A DNA stretch of 64,000 bases from Siderastrea siderea (lineage: Eukaryota > Cnidaria > Anthozoa > Scleractinia > Rhizangiidae). Within the stretch, counting starts at the first letter, position 1, and the number at the start of each line of letters is the position of its first letter. The stretch spans positions 49,793,230 through 49,857,229 of the forward strand of contig OZ034968.1 in assembly GCA_964030785.1 (NCBI GenBank). Reading direction: 5' to 3'. The notes below the pieces were generated by a model. It had not been told where the DNA came from and did no database searches. It saw only the letters and a list, made by a program, of their open reading frames with translations. The position numbers were made by a program, and so were the translations under genes. This document shows, piece after piece, positions 30,173 through 43,345 of this stretch.

Positions 30173-33100
30173 CTGTACCATTGAACCTCTGCCCACCAAG
30201 GCCCGTTAGTTCCCAAGACTTTCTATGGGGTTTACACAAATTCCTAGGATGAACCCATGGGTCGAATTAGTTTCCAATATCACCAAAGCTATGCCAACCA
30301 TGTCCTGTTAGTTCCCAAGAGATTTTACTGGATTTCAATAAATTACTAGCATGAACCCATGGGTCAAATTGAAGCCATGCCATTGAAGCTCTGCCCACCA
30401 TGTCCCGCTAGTTTTCAAGAGTTTTCACTGGGTTTAAACAACGTTCTATAATGAACCCATGGGTCAAATTAGTTTTCATTATTACTCATGCCACAACACC
30501 CATGTCCCGCTAGTTCGCAAGAGTTTTCACTGGGTTTAAACAAAGTTCTATGATGAACCCATGGGTCAAATTAGTTTTCATTATTACTCATGCAACAACA
30601 ACCATGTCCCGCTAGTTCCCAAGAGTTTTCACTGGGTTTAAACAAATTCTTGGGATGAACCCATGGGTCCAATTAGTTTCCAATATCACCCAAGCTATGC
30701 CAACCATGTCCTGTTAGTTCCCAAGAGTTTTCACTGCGTTTAAACAAAGTTCTATGATGCACCCATGGGTCAAATAAGTTTCCGGTACCATTGAAGCTCT
30801 GCCCACCAAGTCCCGTTAGTTCCCAAGACTTTCCACGGGGTTTACACAAATTCCTAGGATGAACCCATGGGTCGAATTAGTTTCCAATATCACCAGAGCA
30901 ATGCCAACCATGTCGTGTTAGTTACCAAGAGTTTTTACTGGATTTCATAAAATTACTAGCATGAACCCATGGGTCAAATTCCTAGGATGAACCCATGGGT
31001 CGAATTAGTTTCCAATATCACTAGAGCTATGCCAACCATGTCCTGTTAGTTCCCAAGAGTTTTTACTGGATTTCAAAAAATTACTAGCATGAACCCATGG
31101 GTCAAATTAGTTTCCAATATCACCAAAGCTATGCCAACCATGTCCTGTTAGTTCCCAAGAGATTTTACTGGATTTCATCAAATTACTAGCATGCACCCAT
31201 GGGTCAACCATATCACCCAAGCTATGCCAACCATGTCCTGTTAGTTACGAAGAGTTTTTACTGGATTTCATCAAATTACTAGCATGAACCCATGGGTCAA
31301 ATTCCTAGGATGAATCCATGGGTCGAATTAGTTTCCAATATCACTAGAGCTATGCCAACCATGTCCTGTTAGTTCCCAAGAGTTTTTACTGGGCATGAAC
31401 CCATGGGTGGAATTAGTTTCCAATATCACCAGAGCAATGCCAACCATGTCCTGTTAGTTACCAAGAGTTTTTACTGGATTTCATCAAATTACTAGCATTC
31501 ACCCATGAGTCGATCATATCACCCAAGCTATGCCAACCATGTCCTGTTAGTTGCCAAGAGTTTTTACTGGATTTCAACAAATTACTGGATTTCAACAAAT
31601 TACTAGCATGAACCCATGGGTCAAATTAGTTTCCAATATCACCAAAGCTATGCCAACCATGTCCTGTTAGTTCCCAAGAGATTTTACTGGATTTCAATAA
31701 ATTACTAGCATGAACCCATGGGTCAAATTGAAGCCATGCCATTGAAGCTCTGCCCACGATGTCCCGCTAGTTCCCAAGAGTTTTCACTGGGTTTAAACAA
31801 CGTTCTATAATGAACCCATGGGTCAAATTAGTTTTCATTATTACTCATGCCACAACACCCATGTCCCGCTAGTTCCCAAGAGTTTTCACTGGGTTTAAAC
31901 AAAGTTCTATGATGAACCCATGGGTCAAATTAGTTTTCATTATTACTCATGCAACAACAACCATGTCCCGCTAGTTCCGAAGAGTTTTCACTGGATTTCA
32001 ACAAATTCCTGGGATGAACCCATGGGTCCAATTAGTTTCCAATATCACCCAAGCTATGCCAACCATGTCCTGTTAGTTCCCAAGAGTTGTCACTGCGTTT
32101 AAACAAAGTTCTATGATGCACCCATGGGTCAAATAAGTTTCCGGTACCAATGAAGCTCTGCCCACCAAGTCCCGTTAGTTCCCAAGACTTTCCACGGGGT
32201 TTACACAAATTCCTAGGATGAACCCATGGGTCGAATTAGTTTCCAATATCACCAGAGCAATGCCAACCATGTCCTGTTAGTTGCCAAGAGTTTTTACTGG
32301 ATTTCAACAAATTACTAGCATGAACCCATGGTTCAAACATATCACCCAAGCTATGCCAACCATGTCCTGTTAGTTAGCAGGAGTTTTTACTGGATTTCAA
32401 CAAATTACTAGCATGAACCCATGGTTCAAACATATCACCCAAGCTATGCCAACCATGTCCTGTTAGTTGCCAAGAGTTTTTACTGGATTTCAACAAATTA
32501 CTAGCATGAACCCATGGGTCAAACATATCACCCAAGCTATGCCAACCATGTCCTGTTAGTTCCCAAGAGTTTTCACTGGGTTTAAACAAATTCTTGGGAT
32601 GAACCCATGGGTCCAATTAGTTTCCAATATCACCCAAGCTATGCCAACCATGTCTTGTTAGTTCCCAAGAGTTTTCACTGGGTTTAAACAAAGTTCTATG
32701 ATGAACCCATGGGTCAAATAAGTTTCCTGTACCATTGAACCTCTGCCCACCGAGGCCCGTTAGTTCCCAAGACTTTCTACGGGGTTTACACAAATTCCTA
32801 GGATGAACCCATGGGTCGAATTAGTTTCCAATATAACCAGAGCTATGCCAACCATGTCCTGTTAGTTCCCAAGAGATTTTACTGGATTTTAATAAATTAC
32901 TAGCATGAACCCATGGGTCAAATTGAAGCCACGCCATTGGAGTTCTGCCCACCATGTCCCGCTAGTTCCCAAGAGTTTTCACTGGGTTTAAACAAATTCT
33001 TGGGATGAACCCATGGGTCCAATTAGTTTCCAATATCACCCAAGCTATGCCAACCATGTCTTGTTAGTTCCCAAGAGTTTTCACTGGGTTTAAACAAAGT

Positions 33101-36100
33101 TCTATGATGAACCCATGGGTCAAATAAGTTTCCTGTACCATTGAACCTCTGCCCACCGAGGCCCGTTAGTTCCCAAGACTTTCTACGGGGTTTACACAAA
33201 TTCCTAGGATGAACCCATGGGTCGAATTAGTTTCCAATATAACCAGAGCTATGCCAACCATGTCCTGTTAGTTCCCAAGAGATTTTACTGGATTTTAATA
33301 AATTACTAGCATGAACCCATGGGTCAAATTGAAGCCACGCCATTGGAGTTCTGCCCACCATGTCCCGCTAGTTCCCAAGAGTTTTCACTGGGTTTAAACA
33401 ACGTTCTATAATGAACCCATGGGTCAAATTAGTTTTCATTATTACTCATGCAACAACACCCAATTGTCCCGCTAGTTCCCAAGAGTTTTCACTGGGTTTA
33501 AACAAAGTTCTATCATGAACCCATGGGTCAAATTAGTTTTCATTATTACTCATGCAACAACAACCATGTCCCGCTAGTTCCCAAGAGTTTTCACTGGATT
33601 TCAACAAATTCCTGGGATGAACCCATGGGTCCAATTAGTTTCCAATATCACCCAAGCTATGCCAACCATGTCCTGTTAGTTCCCAAGAGTTTTCACTGCG
33701 TTTAAACAAAGTTCTATGATGCACCCATGGGTCAAATAAGTTTCCGGTACCATTGAAGCTCTGCCCACCAAGTCCCGTTAGTTCCTAAGACTTTCCACGG
33801 GGTTTACACAAATTCCTAGGATGAACCCATGGGTCGAATTAGTTTCCAATATCACCAGAGCAATGCCAACCATGTCCTGTTAGTTGCCAAGAGTTTTTAC
33901 TGGATTTCAACAAATTACTAGCATGAACCCATTGGTCAAATTGAAGCCATGCCATTGAAGCTCTGCCCACCATGTCCCGCTAGTTCCCAAGAGTTTTCAC
34001 TGGGTTTAAACAAATTCTTGGGATGAACCCATGGGTCCAATTAGTTTCCAATATCACCCAAGCTATGCCAACCATGTCCTGTTAGTTCCCAAGAGTTTTC
34101 ACTGGGTTTAAACAAAGTTCTATGATGAACCCATGGGTCAAATAAGTTTCCTGTACCATTGAACCTCTGCCCACCAAGGCCCGTTAGTTCCCAAGACTTT
34201 CTACGGGGTTTACACAAATTCCTAGGATGAACCCATGGGTCGAATTAGTTTCCAATATAACCAAAGCTATGCCAACCATGTCCTGTTAGTTTCCAAGAGA
34301 TTTTACTGGATTTTAATAAATTACTAGCATGAACCCATGGGTCAAATTGAAGCCACGCCATTGGAGCTCTGCCCACCATGTCCCGCTAGTTCCCAAGAGT
34401 TTTCACTGGGTTTAAACAACGTTCTATAATGAACCCATGGGTCAAATTTGTTTTCATTATTACTCATGCAACAACACCCATGTCCCGCTAGTTCCCAAGA
34501 GTTTTCACTGGGTTTAAACAACGTTCTATAATGAACCCATGGGTCAAATTAGTTTTCATTATTACTCATGCAACAACACCCATGTCCCGCTAGTTCCCAA
34601 GAGTTTTCACTGGGTTTAAACAAAGTTCTATCATGAACCCATGGGTCAAATTAGTTTTCATTATTACTCATGCAACAACACCCATGTCCCGCTAGTTCCC
34701 AAGAGTTTTCACTGGGTTTAAACAAAGTTCTATGATGAACCCATGGGTCAAATTAGTTTTCATTATTACTCATGCAACAACAACCATGTCCCGCTAGTTC
34801 CGAAGAGTTTTCACTGGATTTCAACAAATTCCTGGGATGAACCCATGGGTCCAATTAGTTTCCAATATCACCCAAGCTATGCCAACCATGTCCTGTTAGT
34901 TCCCAAGAGTTGTCACTGCGTTTAAACAAAGTTCTATGATGCACCCATGGGTCAAATAAGTTTCCGGTACCAATGAAGCTCTGCCCACCAAGTCCCGTTA
35001 GTTCCCAAGACTTTCCACGGGGTTTACACAAATTCCTAGGATGAACCCATGGGTCGAATTAGTTTCCAATATCACCAGAGCAATGCCAACCATGTCCTGT
35101 TAGTTGCCAAGAGTTTTTACTGGATTTCAACAAATTACTAGCATGAACCCATGGTTCAAACATATCACCCAAGCTATGCCAACCATGTCCTGTTAGTTAG
35201 CAGGAGTTTTTACTGGATTTCAACAAATTACTAGCATGAACCCATGGTTCAAACATATCACCCAAGCTATGCCAACCATGTCCTGTTAGTTGCCAAGAGT
35301 TTTTACTGGATTTCAACAAATTACTAGCATGAACCCATGGGTCAAACATATCACCCAAGCTATGCCAACCATGTCCTGTTAGTTCCCAAGAGTTTTCACT
35401 GGGTTTAAACAAATTCTTGGGATGAACCCATGGGTCCAATTAGTTTCCAATATCACCCAAGCTATGCCAACCATGTCTTGTTAGTTCCCAAGAGTTTTCA
35501 CTGGGTTTAAACAAAGTTTTATGATGAACCCATGGGTCAAATAAGTTTCCTGTACCATTGAACCTCTGCCCACCGAGGCCCGTTAGTTCCCAAGACTTTC
35601 TACGGGGTTTACACAAATTCCTAGGATGAACCCATGGGTCGAATTAGTTTCCAATATAACCAGAGCTATGCCAACCATGTCCTGTTAGTTCCCAAGAGAT
35701 TTTACTGGATTTTAATAAATTACTAGCATGAACCCATGGGTCAAATTGAAGCCACGCCATTGGAGTTCTGCCCACCATGTCCCGCTAGTTCCCAAGAGTT
35801 TTCACTGGGTTTAAACAAATTCTTGGGATGAACCCATGGGTCCAATTAGTTTCCAATATCACCCAAGCTATGCCAACCATGTCTTGTTAGTTCCCAAGAG
35901 TTTTCACTGGGTTTAAACAAAGTTCTATGATGAACCCATGGGTCAAATAAGTTTCCTGTACCATTGAACCTCTGCCCACCGAGGCCCGTTAGTTCCCAAG
36001 ACTTTCTACGGGGTTTACACAAATTCCTAGGATGAACCCATGGGTCGAATTAGTTTCCAATATAACCAGAGCTATGCCAACCATGTCCTGTTAGTTCCCA

Positions 36101-39100
36101 AGAGATTTTACTGGATTTTAATAAATTACTAGCATGAACCCATGGGTCAAATTGAAGCCACGCCATTGGAGTTCTGCCCACCATGTCCCGCTAGTTCCCA
36201 AGAGTTTTCACTGGGTTTAAACAAAGTTCTATCATGAACCCATGGGTCAAATTAGTTTTCATTATTACTCATGCAACAACAACCATGTCCCGCTAGTTCC
36301 CAAGAGTTTTCACTGGATTTCAACAAATTCCTGGGATGAACCCATGGGTCCAATTAGTTTCCAATATCACCCAAGCTATGCCAACCATGTCCTGTTAGTT
36401 CCCAAGAGTTTTCACTGCGTTTAAACAAAGTTCTATGATGCACCCATGGGTCAAATAAGTTTCCGGTACCATTGAAGCTCTGCCCACCAAGTCCCGTTAG
36501 TTCCTAAGACTTTCCACGGGGTTTACACAAATTCCTAGGATGAACCCATGGGTCGAATTAGTTTCCAATATCACCAGAGCAATGCCAACCATGTCCTGTT
36601 AGTTGCCAAGAGTTTTTACTGGATTTCAACAAATTACTAGCATGAACCCATTGGTCAAATTGAAGCCATGCCATTGAAGCTCTGCCCACCATGTCCCGCT
36701 AGTTCCCAAGAGTTTTCACTGGGTTTAAACAACGTTCTATAATGAACCCATGGGTCAAATTAGTTTTCATTATTACTCATGCAACAACACCCAATTGTCC
36801 CGCTAGTTCCCAAGAGTTTTCACTGGGTTTAAACAAAGTTCTATGATGAACCCATGGGTCAAATTAGTTTTCATTATTACTCATGCAACAACAACCATGT
36901 CCCGCTAGTTCCGAAGAGTTTTCACTGGATTTCAACAAATTCCTGGGATGAACCCATGGGTCCAATTAGTTTCCAATATCACCCAAGCTATGCCAACCAT
37001 GTCCTGTTAGTTACCAAGAGTTTTTACTGGATTTCAACAAATTACTAGTATGAACCCATGGTTCAAACATATCACCCAAGCTATGCCAACCATGTCCTGT
37101 TAGTTCCCAAGAGTTTTCAAAGTTCTATGATGAACCCATGGGTCAAATTAGTTTTCTCTATCAGTCAAGCTACACCAACCCTAGTTCCCAAGAGTTTTCA
37201 CTGGGTTTAAACAACGTTCTATAATGAACCCATGGGTCAAATTAGTTTTCATTATTACTCATGCAACAACACCCATGTCCCGCTAGTTCCCAAGAGTTTT
37301 CACTGGGTTTAAACAAAGTTCTATCATGAACCCATGGGTCAAATTAGTTTTCATTATTACTCATGCAACAACAACCATGTCCCGCTAGTTCCGAAGAGTT
37401 TTCACTGGATTTCAACAAATTCCTGGGATGAACCCATGGGTCCAATTAGTTTCCAATATCACCCAAGCTATGCCAACCATGTCCTGTTAGTTCCCAAGAG
37501 TTTTCACTGCGTTTAAACAAAGTTCTATGATGCACCCATGGGTCAAATAAGTTTCCGGTACCATTGAAGCTCTGCCCACCAAGTCCCGTTAGTTCCCAAG
37601 ACTTTCCACGGGGTTTACAAAAATTCCTAGGATGAACCCATGGGTCGAATTAGTTTCCCATATCACCAGAGCTATGCCAACCATGTCCTGTTAGTTCCCA
37701 AGAGATTTTACTGGATTTCAATAAATTACTAGCATGAACCCATGGGTCAAATTGAAGCCATGCCATTGAAGCTCTGCCCACCATGTCCAGCTAGTTCCCA
37801 AGAGTTTTCACTGGGTTTAAACAAATTCTTGGGATGAACCCATGGGTCCAATTAGTTTCCAATATCACCCAAGCTATGCCAACCATGTCCTGTTAGTTCC
37901 CAAGAGTTTTCACTGCGGTTAAACAAAGTTCTATGATGCACCCATGGGTCAAATAAGTTTCCGGTACCATTGAAGCTCTGCCCACCAAGTCCCGTTAGTT
38001 CCCAAGACTTTCCACGGGGTTTACACAAATTCCTAGGATGAACCCATGGGTCGAATTAGTTTCCAATATCACCAGAGCAATGCCAACCATGTCCTGTTAG
38101 TTACCAAGAGTTTTCACTGGATTTCATCAAATTACTACCATGCACCCATGGGTCGATCATATCACCAAAGCTATGCCAACCATGTCCTGTTAGTTCCCAA
38201 GAGATTTTACTGGATTTCAATAAATTACTAGCATGAACCCATGGGTGAAATTGAAGCCATGCCATTGAAGCTCTGCCCACCATGTCCAGCTAGTTCCCAA
38301 GAGTTTTCACTGGGTTTAAACAAATTCTTGGGATGAACCCATGGGTCCAATTAGTTTCCAATATCACCCAAGCTATGCCAACCATGTCCTGTTAGTTCCC
38401 AGGAGTTTTCAAAGTTCTATGATGAACCCATGGGTCAAATTAGTTTTCTGTATCAGTCAAGCTACACCAACCCTAGTTCCCAGGAGTTTTTATTGGGTTT
38501 AAACAAAGTTCTATGATGAACCCATGGGTCAAATTAGTTTTCTGTATCAGTCAAGCTACACCAACCCTAGTTCCCAGGAGTTTTTATTGGGTTTAAACAA
38601 AGTTCTATGATGAACCCATGGGTCCAATTAGTTTCCAATATCACCCAAGCTATGCCAACCATGTCTTGTTAGTTCCCAAGAGTTTTCACTGGGTTTAAAC
38701 AAAGTTCTATGATGAACCTATGGGTCAAATAAGTTTCCTGTACCATTGAACCTCTGCCCACGAAGGCCCGTTAGTTCCCAAGACTTTCTACGGGGTTTAC
38801 ACAAATTCCTAGGATGAACCCATGGGTCGAATTAGTTTCCAATATAACCAGAGCTATGCCAACCATGTCCTGTTAGTTCCCAAGAGATTTTACTGGATTT
38901 TAATAAATTACTAGCATGAACCCATGGGTCAAATTCCTAGGATGAACCCATGGGTCGAATTAGTTTCCAATATCACTAGAGCTATGCCAACCATGTCCTG
39001 TTAGTTCCCAAGAGATTTTACTGGATTTCAATAAATTACTAGCATGAACCCATGGGTCAAATTGAAGCCATGCCATTGAAGCTCTGCCCACCATGTCCCG

Positions 39101-42100
39101 CTAGTTCCCAAGAGTTTTCACTGGGTTTAAACAACGTTCTATAATGAACCCATGGGTCAAATTAGTTTTCATTATTACTCATGCAACAACAACCATGTCC
39201 CGCTAGTTCCCAAGAGTTTTCACTGGATTTCAACAACAACCTGGGATGAACCCATGGGTCCAATTAGTTTCCAATATCACCCAAGCTATGCCAACCATGT
39301 CCTGTTAGTTCCCAAGAGTTTTCACTGCGTTTAAACAAAGTTCTATGATGCACCCATGGCTCAAATAAGTTTCCGGTACCATTGAAGCTCTGCCCACCAA
39401 GTCCCGTTAGTTCCCAAGACTTTCCACGGGGTTTACACAAATTCCTAGGATGAACCCATGGGTCGAATTACTTTCCAATATCACCAGAGCAATGCCACCC
39501 ATGTCCTGTTAGTTACCAAGAGTTTTTCCTGGATTTCAACAAATTACTAGCATGAACCCATGGGTCAAACATATCACCCAAGCTATGCCAATCATGTCCT
39601 GTTAGTTGCCAAGAGTTTTTACTGGATTTCATCAAATTACTAGCATGAACCCATGGGTCAAATTGAAGCCATGCCATTGAAGCTCTGCCCACCATGTCCC
39701 GCTAGTTCCCAAGAGTTTTCACTGGGTTTAAACAACGTTCTATAATGAACCCATGGGTCAAATTAGTTTTCATTATTACTCATGCCACAACACCCATGTC
39801 CCGCTAGTTCCCAAGAGTTTTCACTGGATTTAAACAAATTCCTGGGATGAACCCATGGGTCCAATTAGTTTCCAATATCACCCAAGCTATGCCAACCATG
39901 TAGTGTTAGTTCCCAAGAGTTTTCACTGCGTTTAAACAAAGTTCTATGATGCACCCATGGGTCAAATAAGTTTCAGGTACCATTGAAGCTCTGCCCACCA
40001 AGTCCCGTTAGTTCCCAAGACTTTCCACGGGGTTTACACAAATTCCTAGGATGAACCCATGGGTGGAATTAGTTTCCAATATCACCAGAGCAGTGCCAAC
40101 CATGTCCTGTTAGTTACCAAGAGTTTTTACTGGATTTCAGCAAATTACTAGCATGCACCCATGGGTCAACCTTATCACCCAAGCTATGCCAACCATGTCC
40201 TGTTAGTTACCAAGAGTTTTTACTGGATTTCATCAAATTACTAGCATGAACCCATGGGTCAAATTCCTAGGATGAATCCATGGGTCGAATTAGTTTCCAA
40301 TATAACTAGAGCTATGCCAACCATGTCGTGTTAGTTCCCAAGAGTTTTTACTGGATTTCAACAAATTACTAGCATGAACCCATGGGTCAAATTAGTTTCC
40401 AATATCACCAAAGCTATGCCAACCATGTCCTGTTAGTTCCCAAGAGATTTTACTGGATTTCAATAAATTACTTGCATGAACCCATGGGTCAAATTGAAGC
40501 CATGCAATTGAAGCTCTGCCCACCATGTCCCGCTAGTTCCCAAGAGTTTTCAAAGTTCTATGATGAACCCATGGGTCAAATTAGTTTTCTGTATCAGTCA
40601 AGCTACACCAATCCTAGTTCCCAGGAGTTTTTACTGGGTTTAAACAAAGTTTTATGATGAACCCATGGGTCCAATTAGTTTCCAATATCACCCAAGCTAT
40701 GCCAACCATGTCTTGTTAGTTCCCAAGAGTTTTCACTGGGTTTAAACAAAGTTCTATGATGAACCCATGGGTCAAATAAGTTTCCTGTACCATTGAACCT
40801 CTGCCCACCAAGGCCCGTTAGTTCCCAAGACTTTCTACGGGGTTTACACAAATTCCTAGGATGAACCCATGGGTCGAATTAGTTTCCAATATAACCAGAG
40901 CTATGCCAACCATGTCCTGTTAGTTCCCAAGAGATTTTACAGGATTTTAATAAATTACTAGCATGAACCCATGGGTCAAATTGAAGCCACGCCATTGGAG
41001 CTCTGCCCACTATGTCCCGCTAGTTCCCAAGAGTTTTCACTGGGTTTAAACAACGTTCTATAATGAACCCATGGGTCAAATTACTTTTCATTATTACTCA
41101 TGCAACAACAACCATGTCCCGCTAGTTCCCAAGAGTTTTCACTGGATTTAAGCAAATTCCTGGGATGAACCCATGGGTCCAATTAGTTTCCAATATCACC
41201 CAAGCTATGCCAACCATGTCCTGTTAGTTCCCAAGAGTTTTCACTGCGTTTAAACAAAGTTCTATGATGCACCCATAGGTCAAATAAGTTTCCGGTACCA
41301 TTGAAGCTCTGCCCACCAAGTCCCGTTAGTTCCGAAGACTTTCCACGGGGTTTACACAAATTCCTAGGATGAACCCATGGGTCGAATTAGTTTCCAATAT
41401 CACCAGAGCAATGCCAACCATGTCCTGTTAGTTGCCAAGAGTTTTTACTGGATTTCATAAAATTACTAGCATGCACCCATGGGTCGATCATATCACCCAA
41501 GCTATGCCAACCATGTCCTGTTAGTTGCCAAGAGTTTTTACTGGATTTCAACAAATTACTAGCATGAACCCATGGATCGACCATATCATACAAGGTATGC
41601 CAACGATGTCCTGTTAGTTCCCAGGAGTTTTTACTGGATTTCAACAAATTACTAGCATGAACCCATGGGTCAACCATTTCACCCAAGCTATGCCAACCAT
41701 GTCCTGTTAGTTCCCAAGACTTTCCACGGGGTTTACACAAATTCCTAGGATGAACCCATGAGTCCAATTATAGTTTCCAATATCACGAGAGCAATTCCAA
41801 CCATGTCCTGTTAGTTACCAAGAGTTTTTACTGGATTTCATCAAATTACTAGCATGCACCCACCCATGGGTCGATCATATCACCCAAGCTATGCCAACCA
41901 TGTCCTGTTAGTTCCCAAGAGTTTTTACTGGATTTCATCAAATTACTAGCATGAACCCATGGGTCAAATTGAAGCCATGCCATTGAAGCTCTGCCCACCA
42001 TGTCCCGCTAGTTCCCAAGAGTTTTCACTGGGTTTAAACAACGTTCTATAATGAACCCATGGGTCAAATTAGTTTTCATTATTACTCATGCCACAACACC

Positions 42101-43175
42101 CATGTCCCGTTAGTTCCCAAGAGTTTTCACTGCGTTTAAACAAAGTTCTATGATGCAGCCATGGGTCAAATAAGTTTCCGGTACCATTGAAGCTCTGCCC
42201 ACCAAGTCCCGTTAGCTCCCAAGACTTTCCACGGGGTTTACACAAATTCCTAGGATGAACCCATGGGTCGAATTAGTTTCCAATATCACCAGAGCAATGC
42301 CAACCATGTCCTGTTAGTTACCAAGAGTTTTTACTGGATTTCATAAAATTACTAGCATGCACCCATGGGTCGATCATATCACCCAAGCTATGCCAACCAT
42401 GTCCTGTTAGTTACCTGGAACTAACAGAACATGGTTGGCAGAGCTTGGGTGATATGGTCGACCCATGGGTTCATGCTAGTAATTTGTTGAAATCCAGTAA
42501 AAACTCTTGGCAACTAACAGGACATGGTTGGCATAGCTTGAGTGATATGATCGACCCATGGGTGCATGCTAGTAATTTGATGAAATCCAGTAAAAACTCT
42601 TGGTAACTAACATGACATGGTTGGAATTGCTCTGGTGATATTGGAAACTAATTCGACCCATGGGTTCATCCTAGGAATTTGTGTAAACCCCGTGGAAAGT
42701 CTTGGGAACTAACGGAACTTGGTGGGCAGAGCTTCAATGGTACCGGAAGGTTATTTGACCCATGGGTTCATCATAGAACTTTGTTTAAACGCAGTGAAAA
42801 CTCTTGGAAACTAACAGGACGTGGTTGGCATAGCTTGGGTGATATTGGAAACTAATTCGACCCATGGGTTCATCCTAGGAATTTGTGTAAACCCTGTAGA
42901 AAGTCTTGGGAACTAACGGGCCTTGGTGGGCTGTTAGTTACCAAGAGTTTTTACTGGATTTCATCAAATTACTAGCATGAACCCATGGTAAAAACCCACT
43001 GGTCAACCATATGTTAGTTTCACTGTATTTCAACAAATTACTAGCCTGAACCCATGGGTCAAATTAGGTTTGATTGTAACTCTTGCTACAACAACCATGT
43101 CCCCCTAGTTCCCAAGAGTTTTCACTGGGTTCAAGCAAATTCCTAGGATGAACCCATGGGTTAAATTAGTTTGTT
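30173..43175. repeat. Main minisatellite array, about 101-bp units, about 13 kb
   Basis: The basic unit contains gaacccatgggtc, ttagtttccaatatcacc, aagctatgccaaccatgtcc, tgttagttcccaagag, and ttttcactgggtttaaacaa. By length there are of the order of 120 units (estimate). At least three unit types alternate: one with gtaccattgaagctctgccc, one with attattactcatgcaacaac, and one with tggatttcaacaaattacta. Runs of types are repeated as larger blocks. Units run forward to about 42415, reverse from 42416 to about 42930, then forward again. Short open frames inside are by-products of the repeat, not genes. Confidence 0.93.
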
Positions 43176-43345
43176 GTAAAATGATATTCTATTAAAAAAA
43201 TGACATTTTAATTTTATACATTCTCTTTTGTTTAATTTTCAAAAAGGCTGAAATACATACACATACAATATGAAGTCCCAACCGACTTGTCTTTGTGGTT
43301 AATTAACTAATGTTTCCTATAGATATGTGAGATCAATCCCTCAGC
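43176..43345. other. Unique DNA between satellite and terminal exon
   Basis: AT-rich, no gene. It would be the 3' UTR of the minus-strand gene that ends at 43346; an AATAAA-like signal on the minus strand is not obvious. Confidence 0.35.

Noticed and set aside
31900..42900. Many 60-126-codon frames in the satellite
   Set aside because: They recur once per unit or unit pair on both strands, so they are a consequence of repeat length and composition.
30173..43175. CRISPR-like array
   Set aside because: Unit length about 101 bp, no short constant repeat with unique spacers, eukaryotic context.
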